Assembly: GCA_029565065.1 (NCBI GenBank)
Contig: JAKQOW010000032.1
Location: 1 to 52,101, forward strand
From: Acidobacteriota bacterium
Lineage (GTDB): Bacteria > Acidobacteriota > JAAYUB01
Direction of reading: 5' to 3'
DNA: 52,101 nt
Shown one piece after another: positions 38,319-46,150 of the stretch (positions are counted from its first letter, which is position 1; every line of letters starts with the position of its first letter). Position numbers and translations under genes: made by a program. The notes under the pieces were generated by a model. It was not told the origin of the DNA. It did no database searches and was given only the letters and a program-made list of their open reading frames with translations.

Positions 38319-39760
38319 AACGCCTCGAAGACCGCATCTACGACGCCCTGCGCGGCACGGTGGCCCCGGTACCGGCCGCCGAACTGTGTGTCCGCCACCT
38401 GGGTGCCGCGTCGTCAGGCCAGGCGGCTGCGGTGCGGATACTCGAGGCGGCCCTCCGGCGCGACCCGCGCTTCCGCCGCCTGCCCGAAGGCTGGGAAGCC
38501 GTCCCCGATTCGGCTGGCGACCGGCTGGCGGCGCTCCGCTGGACGGTGCTCTCGGCGGCCACCCGGCCGTCCGGCCAGGGGCCGCTGCGGCTCGTAGCCG
38601 TAACCCGTTACCAGCCCGGCGCCGACTCACCCGTCGAATGCCAGATCGCCGCCGTGGGGCCCACGGATGCGCTGCGGGAAGCCGCCGCCGCATTGGAGGG
38701 CTTGGCGACGCCGCAGCTCCTCACCGAGCTCAAGGTGTTGCGCGTTCTGGACGAGGCGTTCGCCGGCGGCGGCCTGTGTCTCCGGGGATTGAACGCCCGG
38801 GACCTCGGTCCCTGGCTTCAGGTCGCCGAAGACACCGGTTCCGTGTTGCCGGAGCCGCTCCGGTCACTGGCCGACGTGGGCTGGCTGGCTCTGCCCGGCG
38901 GGACGCGGCCCGGCCTCGACACCCTGCTGGATTTCGCCGCCGTGGCGACCCGCCGGGACGATCCGTTCATGGACGAGCTGGCCGCGCTGCCGGCACTGTT
39001 GCCGCGGCTGGCCGCCGAGCTGGCGATCCAGGGTGTGGAGCGGCTCGACGAGCTGGACGACGCACTGGCCGCCCGCCACGCCCCGGTGGATTTCGGGCCC
39101 TACGCCTTCACGCCGGCCGACCTGGCGGCGCTCCCTGAAACCCCGGGCGTTTACCTGTTCCTGGACGCCCGCGACTCGGTCATCTACGTGGGCAAGAGCG
39201 TCAACCTGCGCCGGCGGGTTCAAAGCTATTTCCGCTGGCGGGCCGACGACGACCCGAAGCTGGTGCGAATCCAGCGCGACACCCGCCGGTTGCGCCACAT
39301 CGTTCTCGGTTCCGATCTGGAGGCGCTGCTGGAGGAAGCCGAGCTCATCGCCCGTCACCAGCCCACCGTCAATGTTCAACTGGATGTCCAACCGACGCCC
39401 AGGGAGAAGGGGATCGAGGACGTGCTCCTGGCCCTGCTGCCCCACCCCGAAGCCGGGAAAGCCCGCCTCTGGACGTTGCACCCCGGCGGCCAGGTCCACA
39501 GCCTGGCCCTGGCGCGGACCGGCGCTCCGCCCGAGACGTTGGACGCCGTCCTGGCCGCTGTCGCCGCCGGCCTGCCGCACCCGGCCCTGCAGGTGTACCG
39601 GGAAGCATCTTTCCCGCTGGCGCTGCGCTGGCTCCGCAAGAACAGCCAATCCATCACATTTTTTAAGTACCACGATTTCACCGACCGCGCCGCCCTGGCC
39701 CGCGCCATCGGGCGCGCCCTCGCCGAGCCCGCCGCCGACGGACCCCGCATCTACCGCTGA
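38315..39760 (+). CDS. GIY-YIG nuclease-domain protein with probable degenerate exonuclease domain
   Basis: 481 residues from the ATG at 38315. Residues 1-62 look like a winged-helix domain (RILEAALRRDPRFRRLPEGW). Residues about 74-245 appear to follow a DnaQ-type 3'-5' exonuclease in spacing (WTVLSAAT at 76 for the usual DxE strand, GLNARDLGPWL at 158 for HNARFDxxFL, LDTLLDFA at 201, DPFMDELAALPALLPRLAAEL at 216), but the acidic metal ligands are mostly missing. The GIY-YIG domain is intact: PGVYLFLDARDSVIYVGKSV with 278-280 and 291-293, Arg 300 and Glu 342, as in UvrC and Cho. Exonuclease-GIY-YIG fusions are known in other bacteria; here the first enzyme is probably dead. A role in DNA repair is inferred. 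Confidence 0.75.
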   Translation: MKRLEDRIYDALRGTVAPVPAAELCVRHLGAASSGQAAAVRILEAALRRDPRFRRLPEGWEAVPDSAGDRLAALRWTVLSAATRPSGQGPLRLVAVTRYQPGADSPVECQIAAVGPTDALREAAAALEGLATPQLLTELKVLRVLDEAFAGGGLCLRGLNARDLGPWLQVAEDTGSVLPEPLRSLADVGWLALPGGTRPGLDTLLDFAAVATRRDDPFMDELAALPALLPRLAAELAIQGVERLDELDDALAARHAPVDFGPYAFTPADLAALPETPGVYLFLDARDSVIYVGKSVNLRRRVQSYFRWRADDDPKLVRIQRDTRRLRHIVLGSDLEALLEEAELIARHQPTVNVQLDVQPTPREKGIEDVLLALLPHPEAGKARLWTLHPGGQVHSLALARTGAPPETLDAVLAAVAAGLPHPALQVYREASFPLALRWLRKNSQSITFFKYHDFTDRAALARAIGRALAEPAADGPRIYR

Positions 39761-39894
39761 CGGCCCGCTTACAAATCGCGACAATTCCGTACAAGATCCG
39801 GCTTCCCCCCGCCCGCGCGGTTGTCTAGCATAGGCATTCGTATGACGGACCATCTTGACTGAACACCCCGTCAATCCATCCGGATGAGGAGCCT

Positions 39895-41487
39895 ATGTTC
39901 GGAAACCCGTTCAGCCATCGCCTGCCCCCGGGCAGCTACGAAAAATTCCTGGAGAGCGGCAACCTTTCGTTCCTGTACCGCCCCGAGCTGTTCGACCTAG
40001 TTATCCTGCTTATCTACTTCGGCGTACTTATCTTCTTGAGCGCCTACGGGCTGCGCCGGTTTTACTACCTCCACCTCTTCCGCAAGCACCGCCACGATCG
40101 GGTGGCGCCGGCGGGCCGCTTCGAGGAACTGCCCATGGTCACGGTGCAGCTCCCCATGTACAACGAGATGTACGTGGGCCCCCGGATCCTCAACTCCGCC
40201 TGCCAGCTGGACTATCCCAAGGACAAGCTCCACATCCAGGTCCTGGACGATTCCACCGATGAGACGGTGGACATCATGCAGCAGGCGGTGGCGTACTGGA
40301 CCGACCGCGGCTTCGACGTGGAGTACATCCACCGGACCAACCGCGGCGGCTTCAAGGCCGGCGCGCTGGAGAACGGACTGCGTACCGCCAAGGGCGACAT
40401 CGTGGCCATCTTCGACGCCGACTTCGTGCCCCATTCCGATTTTCTCCAGCGCACGGTGCATCACTTCATCGACCCGCGGGTGGCGATCGTGCAGACTCGC
40501 TGGACCCACCTCAACGGCGACTACTCCCTGCTGACCCGCGCCCAGACCCTGTTTCTCGACGGCCACTTCATGATGGAAAGCCTGCCTCGAGCCCGCGCCG
40601 GGCTGTTCGTCAACTTCAACGGCACTGCCGGCCTGTGGCGCAAGCAGGCGATCGCCGACGCCGGCGGTTGGAGCCACGACACGATCACCGAGGATCTGGA
40701 CCTGAGCCTGCGCACCCAGATGAAGGGTTGGAAGTTCGTCTACCTGCCCGAGATCGAGTGCCCCGCCGAGCTGCCGGTGGAGATGAACGCCTTCAAGAAC
40801 CAGCAAAACCGCTGGGCCAAGGGCTCCACCCAGGTCTGCCTCAAGATGCTGGGCCCCATCCTCCGGGCGCCGCTCCCCCGCCCCATCAAGACCGAGGCGG
40901 TGTTCCACTTGACCGCCAACTTCGCTTATCCGCTGATGGTGCTGCTGTCGCTCGTCCTGCTGCCGGCGATCATCGTGCGCTTCCACCAGGGCATCTGGGA
41001 GATGCTGGTTCTGGACCTGCCTATCTTCGTCGCCTCCACGCTGAGCGTGGCGCTGTTTTACATCCATTCCCAGAAAGCGCTGTACACCGACTGGAAAGAG
41101 CGGGTCCGGCTCCTGCCGTTCCTCATGGCGCTGGGCATCGGCCTGACGGTAACCAACGGCAAGGCCGTGATTGAGGCGGTGCTCGGCATCAAGTCGGCTT
41201 TCGTCCGCACCCCCAAGTACCATGTCACCGGCCGGAAAGACAGCTGGCTGCGGAAAAAGTACCGCGGCAAGATCGGCATCTGGCCGTTGGTGGAGATCGC
41301 GTTCGGCTGCTACTTCACCTGGGTGTTCGGCTACTGCGTGGCGATCGGCAATTTCGGCGTCCTCCCCTTCCTGCTGCTGTTCATCGTCGGGTACTTTTAC
41401 ACCGGCTTCTCCTCGCTGTTCCACAACCTGCTCAAGTTCCCCTTTGTGGACGTGCAGTACCGCCGGTTGCGGGCGCTGCTCGACTAG
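39895..41487 (+). CDS. Membrane glycosyltransferase family 2, cellulose-synthase-like
   Basis: 530 residues, ATG with GGATGAGGAG-type sequence upstream. One N-terminal helix (FDLVILLIYFGVLIFLSAYGL), a cytoplasmic GT-A domain, then several C-terminal helices (LMVLLSLVLLPAIIV, FLLLFIVGYFYTGF and others). All processive GT2 motifs are visible: LDDSTDE (about 118), FDADFVP with Asp 174 and Asp 176, TEDLD with Asp 267 as catalytic base, and QQNRW (303-307). It resembles CslA/BcsA-like beta-glycan synthases, so a mannan- or glucan-type exopolysaccharide is possible. No BcsB, PilZ domain or other polysaccharide gene lies beside it. The 134-bp gap upstream shows no convincing promoter. Confidence 0.88.
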   Translation: MFGNPFSHRLPPGSYEKFLESGNLSFLYRPELFDLVILLIYFGVLIFLSAYGLRRFYYLHLFRKHRHDRVAPAGRFEELPMVTVQLPMYNEMYVGPRILNSACQLDYPKDKLHIQVLDDSTDETVDIMQQAVAYWTDRGFDVEYIHRTNRGGFKAGALENGLRTAKGDIVAIFDADFVPHSDFLQRTVHHFIDPRVAIVQTRWTHLNGDYSLLTRAQTLFLDGHFMMESLPRARAGLFVNFNGTAGLWRKQAIADAGGWSHDTITEDLDLSLRTQMKGWKFVYLPEIECPAELPVEMNAFKNQQNRWAKGSTQVCLKMLGPILRAPLPRPIKTEAVFHLTANFAYPLMVLLSLVLLPAIIVRFHQGIWEMLVLDLPIFVASTLSVALFYIHSQKALYTDWKERVRLLPFLMALGIGLTVTNGKAVIEAVLGIKSAFVRTPKYHVTGRKDSWLRKKYRGKIGIWPLVEIAFGCYFTWVFGYCVAIGNFGVLPFLLLFIVGYFYTGFSSLFHNLLKFPFVDVQYRRLRALLD

Positions 41488-41512
41488 CGCCGGCTCCCTT
41501 CGACTGATACGC

Positions 41513-41546
41513 AACGACCGGGCCGAGCGCCCGGTCGTTTCGTTTT
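41513..41546 (+). terminator. Rho-independent terminator of the glycosyltransferase gene
   Basis: A perfect 11-bp stem AACGACCGGGC (41513-41523) with GCCCGGTCGTT (41529-41539), a 5-nt loop, then TTTCGTTTT. It separates convergent transcription from the rqcH-like gene. Confidence 0.85.
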
Positions 41547-41574
41547 CGGAATCATCGTGCCGGCGCCCGGCAGG

Positions 41575-43284
41575 TCAGGCGTCCGCTTCCCCGGCCGGCT
41601 CGCCCGGCGGGAGGGCCGGCGCCACCCGCAGCGTTTTGAATTTCATCAACCGGACCAGTCCGGCCGTCCCTTTCACCTTCTGCACGTACTTGCAGCGGGT
41701 CCAGCGAATGTCGGCCGCCGGCTCGCGCCGGGCGCCCGAGTACCAGGCCGCCACCGCCGCCGCCTCGCGCAAGTCGGCCAGCGGCGGATCCGTCTTCTGC
41801 CCCCAGGCCAGGACCACGTGGGATCCGGCGTAGTCGGTGGCGTGCAACCACACATCGTCCGGACGGCTGGCGCCGAACGTCAGCCGGTCATTTTCGGCGG
41901 CGCTACGCCCCACCCGCACTTCCAGGCCGCTCCGGGTTCGGAACCGGCGAAACCGCGGGTTCGCCGCACCGCTGCCTTTGGCCGGCCGCTTGCGCGCCGC
42001 CGGGGGCCGCGGTACCGCCGCCGGCGCTGCGGACAACTCGCTGTCGCGGACGGCCGCCCGGACGACGGCCTCCTGCCGCGCCAGCGCCTCCCGGCGCTCG
42101 CGCTCCGCGCGGAGATGCTCCGGCAGATTCTCGCGCGCCTGACGCGCCTTGCGCCAGCGCCGGAAGTAGATGTCGGCGTTCTCGCGAAGGGTTTTCTCCG
42201 GATTCAACGGGACGCAGACGGCGGGACCGTCCGGCTGGTACACGTCGGGCACCTCCACGGAGACGCCCCGGTACGCGGCCCCCAGGCGGTGCAGGTGGGC
42301 CAGGATCAGCTCACCGTATCGCTGACCTGTTTCGGCGTCAACGGTCCGCGCCAACTCCCGCTCCAGCGCCGCCACCCGGTCCTCGGACTTCCGGAGTTTC
42401 GTCCCCAGGACGCGGGCGGCGGCATCCCGCCGGGCAACGAAACGCCGGTGCGCCTCCGCATAGTCGAACCAGCGGTCCGCCGCATCCTCAAAACGCTCGA
42501 ACCGGATTGCGGACCAGTCGCGGCACAGTTCCAGCGGACAGGCGCTGAGACGGAGGTCCCCGCGGGGATCCAGGCGGTATTCGTCGGGCAGCCACGGCTG
42601 CCGCGTGTACAGGACGGCGCCCGCTGACGGCGCATACGCCTCCGCCACGACCGCCGCCACTGCCGGCGCCAAGGCATCGGGCTCGTCAACACCCGCGCGG
42701 ACCAGCGCCTCGTCCAGCAGCAGCGGGCTGAGCCGCTGCACCCGGCCGAGCAGCGCCCGCCGACTGTCGAATCCGGCGCCTTCGGCGAGCAGCGCCTGGA
42801 TCGCTCCCGCCTCGGGCGGCACCCGGCCGGCGCGGACCGGCTCGCGGTACGGTTCCCCCAGCGGCTGAAGTTGTGTCCGCAGCGGGCCCAGCGCGTACCG
42901 AACGACGCCGCCGGCGTCACACAGGTGGAGCGAAGGCGCGATGGGCCGCACCTCGGCATTCAGGCGGGCGCCGGCATCGCCGAAACGCAACACAACCCGG
43001 CGGTCGTCGGGTGCCTTGTCCAGGTCGGTGAGCCGGCGGCCGGCCAGCTCGTCGTCCATCGCGGGACAGTTCACCCATGGTTCAGAGTCCCAGCGCGCCC
43101 GCGTGGCCAGGATCCGGATCGTAGGGCGGTCCGGATCGAGCTGCACGAGACAGCGTTCCGCGACTCCCTCCCAACGGATCAGCAGGCGTGTGGCGCCGGC
43201 GGTCTGCACGCCCGCGACCCGGAGGCCGGTGAGCCGCTGCCGCAACCCCAGGCAGAGGTGATGAAGGTGGAAATCCTCGAGCAA
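41575..43284 (-). CDS. rqcH: RqcH/NFACT-family ribosome quality-control protein
   Basis: About 569 residues. NFACT-N domain at the N terminus, a coiled-coil middle (RFVARRDAAARVLGTKLRKS and REREALARQE-type stretches) and the NFACT-R (DUF814) domain at the end: FGASRPDDVWLHATDYAGSH, VLAWGQKTDPPLADLREAA and RWTRCKYVQKVKGTAGLVRL. In Bacillus, RqcH binds 50S subunits with stalled peptidyl-tRNA and adds alanine tails; its essential Asp-Arg pair is at about 97-98, and an Asp-Arg pair is found here at about 94-95 (APDDRRVVLRF). The start is uncertain: TTG at 43284 fits the family N terminus (LLEDFHLHHL) and lies just after the RDD gene stop; a GTG at 43335 would add 17 residues. Confidence 0.88.
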   Translation of the reverse strand: MLEDFHLHHLCLGLRQRLTGLRVAGVQTAGATRLLIRWEGVAERCLVQLDPDRPTIRILATRARWDSEPWVNCPAMDDELAGRRLTDLDKAPDDRRVVLRFGDAGARLNAEVRPIAPSLHLCDAGGVVRYALGPLRTQLQPLGEPYREPVRAGRVPPEAGAIQALLAEGAGFDSRRALLGRVQRLSPLLLDEALVRAGVDEPDALAPAVAAVVAEAYAPSAGAVLYTRQPWLPDEYRLDPRGDLRLSACPLELCRDWSAIRFERFEDAADRWFDYAEAHRRFVARRDAAARVLGTKLRKSEDRVAALERELARTVDAETGQRYGELILAHLHRLGAAYRGVSVEVPDVYQPDGPAVCVPLNPEKTLRENADIYFRRWRKARQARENLPEHLRAERERREALARQEAVVRAAVRDSELSAAPAAVPRPPAARKRPAKGSGAANPRFRRFRTRSGLEVRVGRSAAENDRLTFGASRPDDVWLHATDYAGSHVVLAWGQKTDPPLADLREAAAVAAWYSGARREPAADIRWTRCKYVQKVKGTAGLVRLMKFKTLRVAPALPPGEPAGEADA

Positions 43285-43286
43285 GG

Positions 43287-44369
43287 TCAGGCGACCCGGG
43301 CGACGTGGGAATCGGACAGGATGTCCTGCCAACACTTGGCTTCCCGGTCGAAGATGCCCCAGATCAGGCCGATGCCCGCGCAGGCGACGGCCAGCAGGTA
43401 GACAGTGGTGCGCACCAGGATCGCCTGCGGCGACAGCGCACGGTCGTCGTCGCGGACCACCTGGAGGCCCACCATGGCCATGCCGGGAGTCTGGCCGCCC
43501 AGGAAGAGGAAATAGAAGCTGTACACGAAATGCACCATCACAAACAAGCCGCCGAGCAGCGCGCCCATCCGCGGCTGGAACAGCCCCCCGCCGGTGAGCC
43601 AGGCGACGATGGCCAGCAGTGCGACCGCCAGCCCCGTCACCAGCACAAAATCGATGAGACCGGCCAGAAACCGGCTGACCAGCAGGGTGCGGTCGGCAGG
43701 CGGAGCGGTCTCCTTCCGGGGTCGGGCGCTGCGCTGCTCGTACCGGCTGAGCAACTCGCCCAACGGCCGGTCGTACTCGGACCTGGCCACGGACTCCTCC
43801 GCGGCCTCCGCCTCGGCCGCCGGCGGCTCCTCTTCGATAACGGGCGTGGGGTTCTTGGCCAGGTCCAGCTCGTCGAACGCGATGGGTTGGGTGATGGATT
43901 CGGCGGTGTCATCGTCCGCCTCGACCACGGCGTCCTTGAAGAGCTGGCGGTGCTGATCCGCCAGCTTCTCCTTCAGATCGCTGTCCAGGTGAGGGCGCGG
44001 CGTGCTTTCCCGCGGTTTGGGTGCCTGCAGGGCCTGCCGCAGCCGCTCGTCCCGCACCGCTCCGGCCACCGGCATCGCCGGGTGCGGTGCCGGCGCCGCC
44101 GGAGCCGGGTCGGCAGAGAGTTCGTCGGGTCGGGCCTTCTCCCGGCCCATCATCGCAGCATTGTCATCGGGCGAGTCGATGCGACGGAGGATGTCCAGGT
44201 TATCCTGAAGCTCCTTCATCTTGCGGTGTTCCTCGACCTTGCGGCTGACCTCCCGGCGCCACTCGGGGGCGTTCTCATCCTCGACCGGCTTGACTTCAGC
44301 CTTGCCGCCGGGTTCCATATTGAAAACGGAGGGGAACTGGAGCAACCGCTGATCGTCTTTTTTCTTCAT
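43287..44369 (-). CDS. RDD-family membrane protein with long disordered N-terminal part
   Basis: 360 residues. Residues 1-220 are charged, Pro/Ala/Glu-rich and probably disordered with short helices (REVSRKVEEHRKMKELQDNL). The C-terminal 135 residues form an RDD domain: SRFLAGLIDFVLVTGLAVAL with the Arg and Asp pair, a second helix (LLGGLFVMVHFVYSFYFLFL), GGQTPGMAMVGLQVV, and LLAVACAGIGLIWGIFDREA with KCWQDILSDS. RDD proteins are small integral membrane proteins, some acting in ion transport; this role cannot be assigned from sequence. Its stop is 2 nt from the likely rqcH start, so the two are co-transcribed. Confidence 0.82.
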   Translation of the reverse strand: MKKKDDQRLLQFPSVFNMEPGGKAEVKPVEDENAPEWRREVSRKVEEHRKMKELQDNLDILRRIDSPDDNAAMMGREKARPDELSADPAPAAPAPHPAMPVAGAVRDERLRQALQAPKPRESTPRPHLDSDLKEKLADQHRQLFKDAVVEADDDTAESITQPIAFDELDLAKNPTPVIEEEPPAAEAEAAEESVARSEYDRPLGELLSRYEQRSARPRKETAPPADRTLLVSRFLAGLIDFVLVTGLAVALLAIVAWLTGGGLFQPRMGALLGGLFVMVHFVYSFYFLFLGGQTPGMAMVGLQVVRDDDRALSPQAILVRTTVYLLAVACAGIGLIWGIFDREAKCWQDILSDSHVARVA

Positions 44370-44387
44370 CCGGCATTCACGACCGCG

Positions 44388-44415
44388 TTGAAACTCGCAC
44401 CAAATCCTTTAAAAT
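44388..44415 (+). promoter_or_regulatory. Promoter of the small membrane protein-hutI unit
   Basis: TTGAAA (44388-44393), a 16-bp spacer and TAAAAT (44410-44415), both five of six. Transcription would start near 44422, 27 nt before the TTG start codon. Confidence 0.6.
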
Positions 44416-44443
44416 GGTAGCAGAAAGAAAGGTCGAGGGTCAA
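44414..44443 (-). promoter_or_regulatory. Promoter of the RDD-rqcH unit, overlapping the divergent promoter
   Basis: On the minus strand TTGACC (44443-44438; five of six), an 18-bp spacer and TACCAT (44419-44414; four of six). Its -10 box shares two bases with the -10 box of the opposite promoter at 44410-44415. Confidence 0.5.
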
Positions 44444-44448
44444 ACACT

Positions 44449-44775
44449 TTGCGCCGCCGATTTTGGATCATCACCGCAGTGGGTCTCCTGGCGCTGGCCG
44501 GCGGGTACGTCCTGTTCCGGACCCATGACGTCGAGTTCCTCGATTTCGTCGTGGAGCATACCGTGATGGACAAGCTCGCCCCGGAAATCGACGCGGCGGC
44601 GGTCCAGAACCGGTTCGTCGAATTGCGCGCCTGGCGGGACGGTGGCCGCCTGTCCCGGGCCGCCCACCGTCAGTTTCTGCTGGACACCGCGGCCTTTGTC
44701 GAAAAACACGAGGTCCTCGGCCGACGCGAGCTGGAACGGATCGAGGAGTATATGGAGCACGCCCGAACCCGATGA
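44449..44775 (+). CDS. Small single-pass membrane protein of unknown function
   Basis: 108 residues from a TTG at 44449 (GAGGG about 10 nt upstream). A basic start (MRRR) and one membrane helix (FWIITAVGLLALAGGYVLF) are followed by a soluble, charged helical domain of about 80 residues (RFVELRAWRDGGRLSRAAHR, LLGRRELERIEEYM-like). It overlaps hutI as ATGA, so translation is probably coupled. I do not recognise the family; the reading frame is supported by the promoter, ribosome-binding site and overlap. Confidence 0.6.
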   Translation: MRRRFWIITAVGLLALAGGYVLFRTHDVEFLDFVVEHTVMDKLAPEIDAAAVQNRFVELRAWRDGGRLSRAAHRQFLLDTAAFVEKHEVLGRRELERIEEYMEHARTR

Positions 44776-46073
44776 CGTCCGAAGCGCTGGCCCTGATCAA
44801 CCTCCGTCAAATCCTGACCATGGCCGGGCCGGCCGGCCCCCGCCGCGGGGCGGAGATGCGGGAGCTCGGTCTCATCGAGGCGGGTGCGATCCTCATCCGC
44901 GACGGCCGGATCCTGGCCGTCGGCCCCACCCCGGCCATCGTGCGGGATGTTGATCCGCGGGAGTTCCGGGTCATCGATTTTCGCGACTGGCCGGCGGTGA
45001 TCCTGCCCGGCTTCGTGGATTCGCACACCCATCCCGCCTTCTGGGGAACGCGGGAAGACGAGTACGAACTGCGGATCCTGGGCGCCTCCTACGAGGAGAT
45101 CGCCGCCAAGGGCGGCGGCATTCTCAACAGCGCCCGGCGCGTCCAGCAGGCCACCCTCGAGCAGATCACGGCCAACGTGGTCCGTTTCGGCCGGCTTTTT
45201 CTGGCGCACGGCACGACGACCATCGAGGCGAAGAGCGGTTACGGACTCAGTCCCGACGGCGAGTTGAAGCTCCTCCGCGCCATCGCCGCCGCCCGCGGAC
45301 TCCTGCCGCTGGACATGGTTCCCACCTTCCTCGGCGCCCACGCCTACCCGCTGGAGTTCCGCCAGAACCACCGCGGCTACCTCGACCAGATCATCGGCCA
45401 GATGCTCCCCGCGGTGGCCGGCGAGCGGCTGGCCCGCTACGTCGACGTCTTTTGCGACCAGGGCTTTTTCTCGGTGGCGGAGGCGCGCGAGATCATCATG
45501 GCCGCCCGGCGCTTCGGTTTGAAAGCCCGGCTGCATGCCGACGAGCTGGCCGCCGTCGGAGCGGCGGAGCTGGCCGCCGAGGTGGGCGCCGTCAGCGCCG
45601 ACCACCTGGAGCGGATCAGCCCGGCCGGCATTGCGGCGATGGCCGATCGGGGCGTCATCGCCGGCCTGCTTCCCGGCACGGCCTTCAACCTCGGTCTCGA
45701 CGCGTACCCGCCGGCCCGCGCGCTCATCGACGCCGGAGTGCCGGTGGCGCTGGCGACCGATTTCAATCCGGGCACCTGCTTCACACCGAACATGCAACTG
45801 GTGATCGCCGTGGCCTGCAGCCAGATGCGGCTGACCCCCGCCGAAGCGCTGGTGGCGGCCACCGTCAACGGCGCCTGCGCGCTGGAGCTTGAGCATGACC
45901 GGGGAACGCTGGAGCCGGGCAAGCGGGCCGACCTGGCCGTGATGGCTTGCGCGAACTACCGCCAGATCCCCTACCTGTTCGGCGTGAACCACTGCGTGGA
46001 AACCTTCGTCCAGGGCCGACCGGTCAGGGCGCTGGCCGGCTTCGGCGACCGCACCTGTCCCGCTGAAACGTGA
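44772..46073 (+). CDS. hutI: Imidazolonepropionase
   Basis: 433 residues, slightly longer than usual. Metal-dependent amidohydrolase of the histidine degradation pathway, converting imidazolone-5-propionate to N-formimino-glutamate. Motifs: ILPGFVDSHTHPAFWGTREDE with the metal-binding HxH, YEEIAAKGGGILNSARRVQ, TTIEAKSGYGLSPDGELKLL, FLGAHAYPLEF, ARLHADELAAVGAAELAAE, SADHLERIS and LATDFNPGTCFTPNMQL with the catalytic Asp. hutH, hutU and hutF/G are not in the window, so the gene is detached from a hut operon; it is co-transcribed with the small membrane protein. Confidence 0.95.
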   Translation: MTSEALALINLRQILTMAGPAGPRRGAEMRELGLIEAGAILIRDGRILAVGPTPAIVRDVDPREFRVIDFRDWPAVILPGFVDSHTHPAFWGTREDEYELRILGASYEEIAAKGGGILNSARRVQQATLEQITANVVRFGRLFLAHGTTTIEAKSGYGLSPDGELKLLRAIAAARGLLPLDMVPTFLGAHAYPLEFRQNHRGYLDQIIGQMLPAVAGERLARYVDVFCDQGFFSVAEAREIIMAARRFGLKARLHADELAAVGAAELAAEVGAVSADHLERISPAGIAAMADRGVIAGLLPGTAFNLGLDAYPPARALIDAGVPVALATDFNPGTCFTPNMQLVIAVACSQMRLTPAEALVAATVNGACALELEHDRGTLEPGKRADLAVMACANYRQIPYLFGVNHCVETFVQGRPVRALAGFGDRTCPAET

Positions 46074-46109
46074 CCGGGAGCACATTCTCTCGAACGGCTC
46101 TGAATAAAA

Positions 46110-46118
46110 TGTTACAAT
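46110..46118 (+). promoter_or_regulatory. Extended -10 promoter of the TonB-family gene
   Basis: TACAAT (46113-46118) preceded by TG and one base (46110-46112), the extended -10 form. No good -35 box is present (TCGAAC at 46090-46095). The transcript start would be about 26 nt before the ATG at 46151. Confidence 0.45.
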
Positions 46119-46150
46119 GATTGGGGCAGAGACCGCTTTGGAGGTCGGCT

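Noticed and set aside
39761..39894. Promoter before the glycosyltransferase gene
   Set aside because: Only poor matches (for example TTACAA-17-CAAGAT) were found; not enough to annotate.
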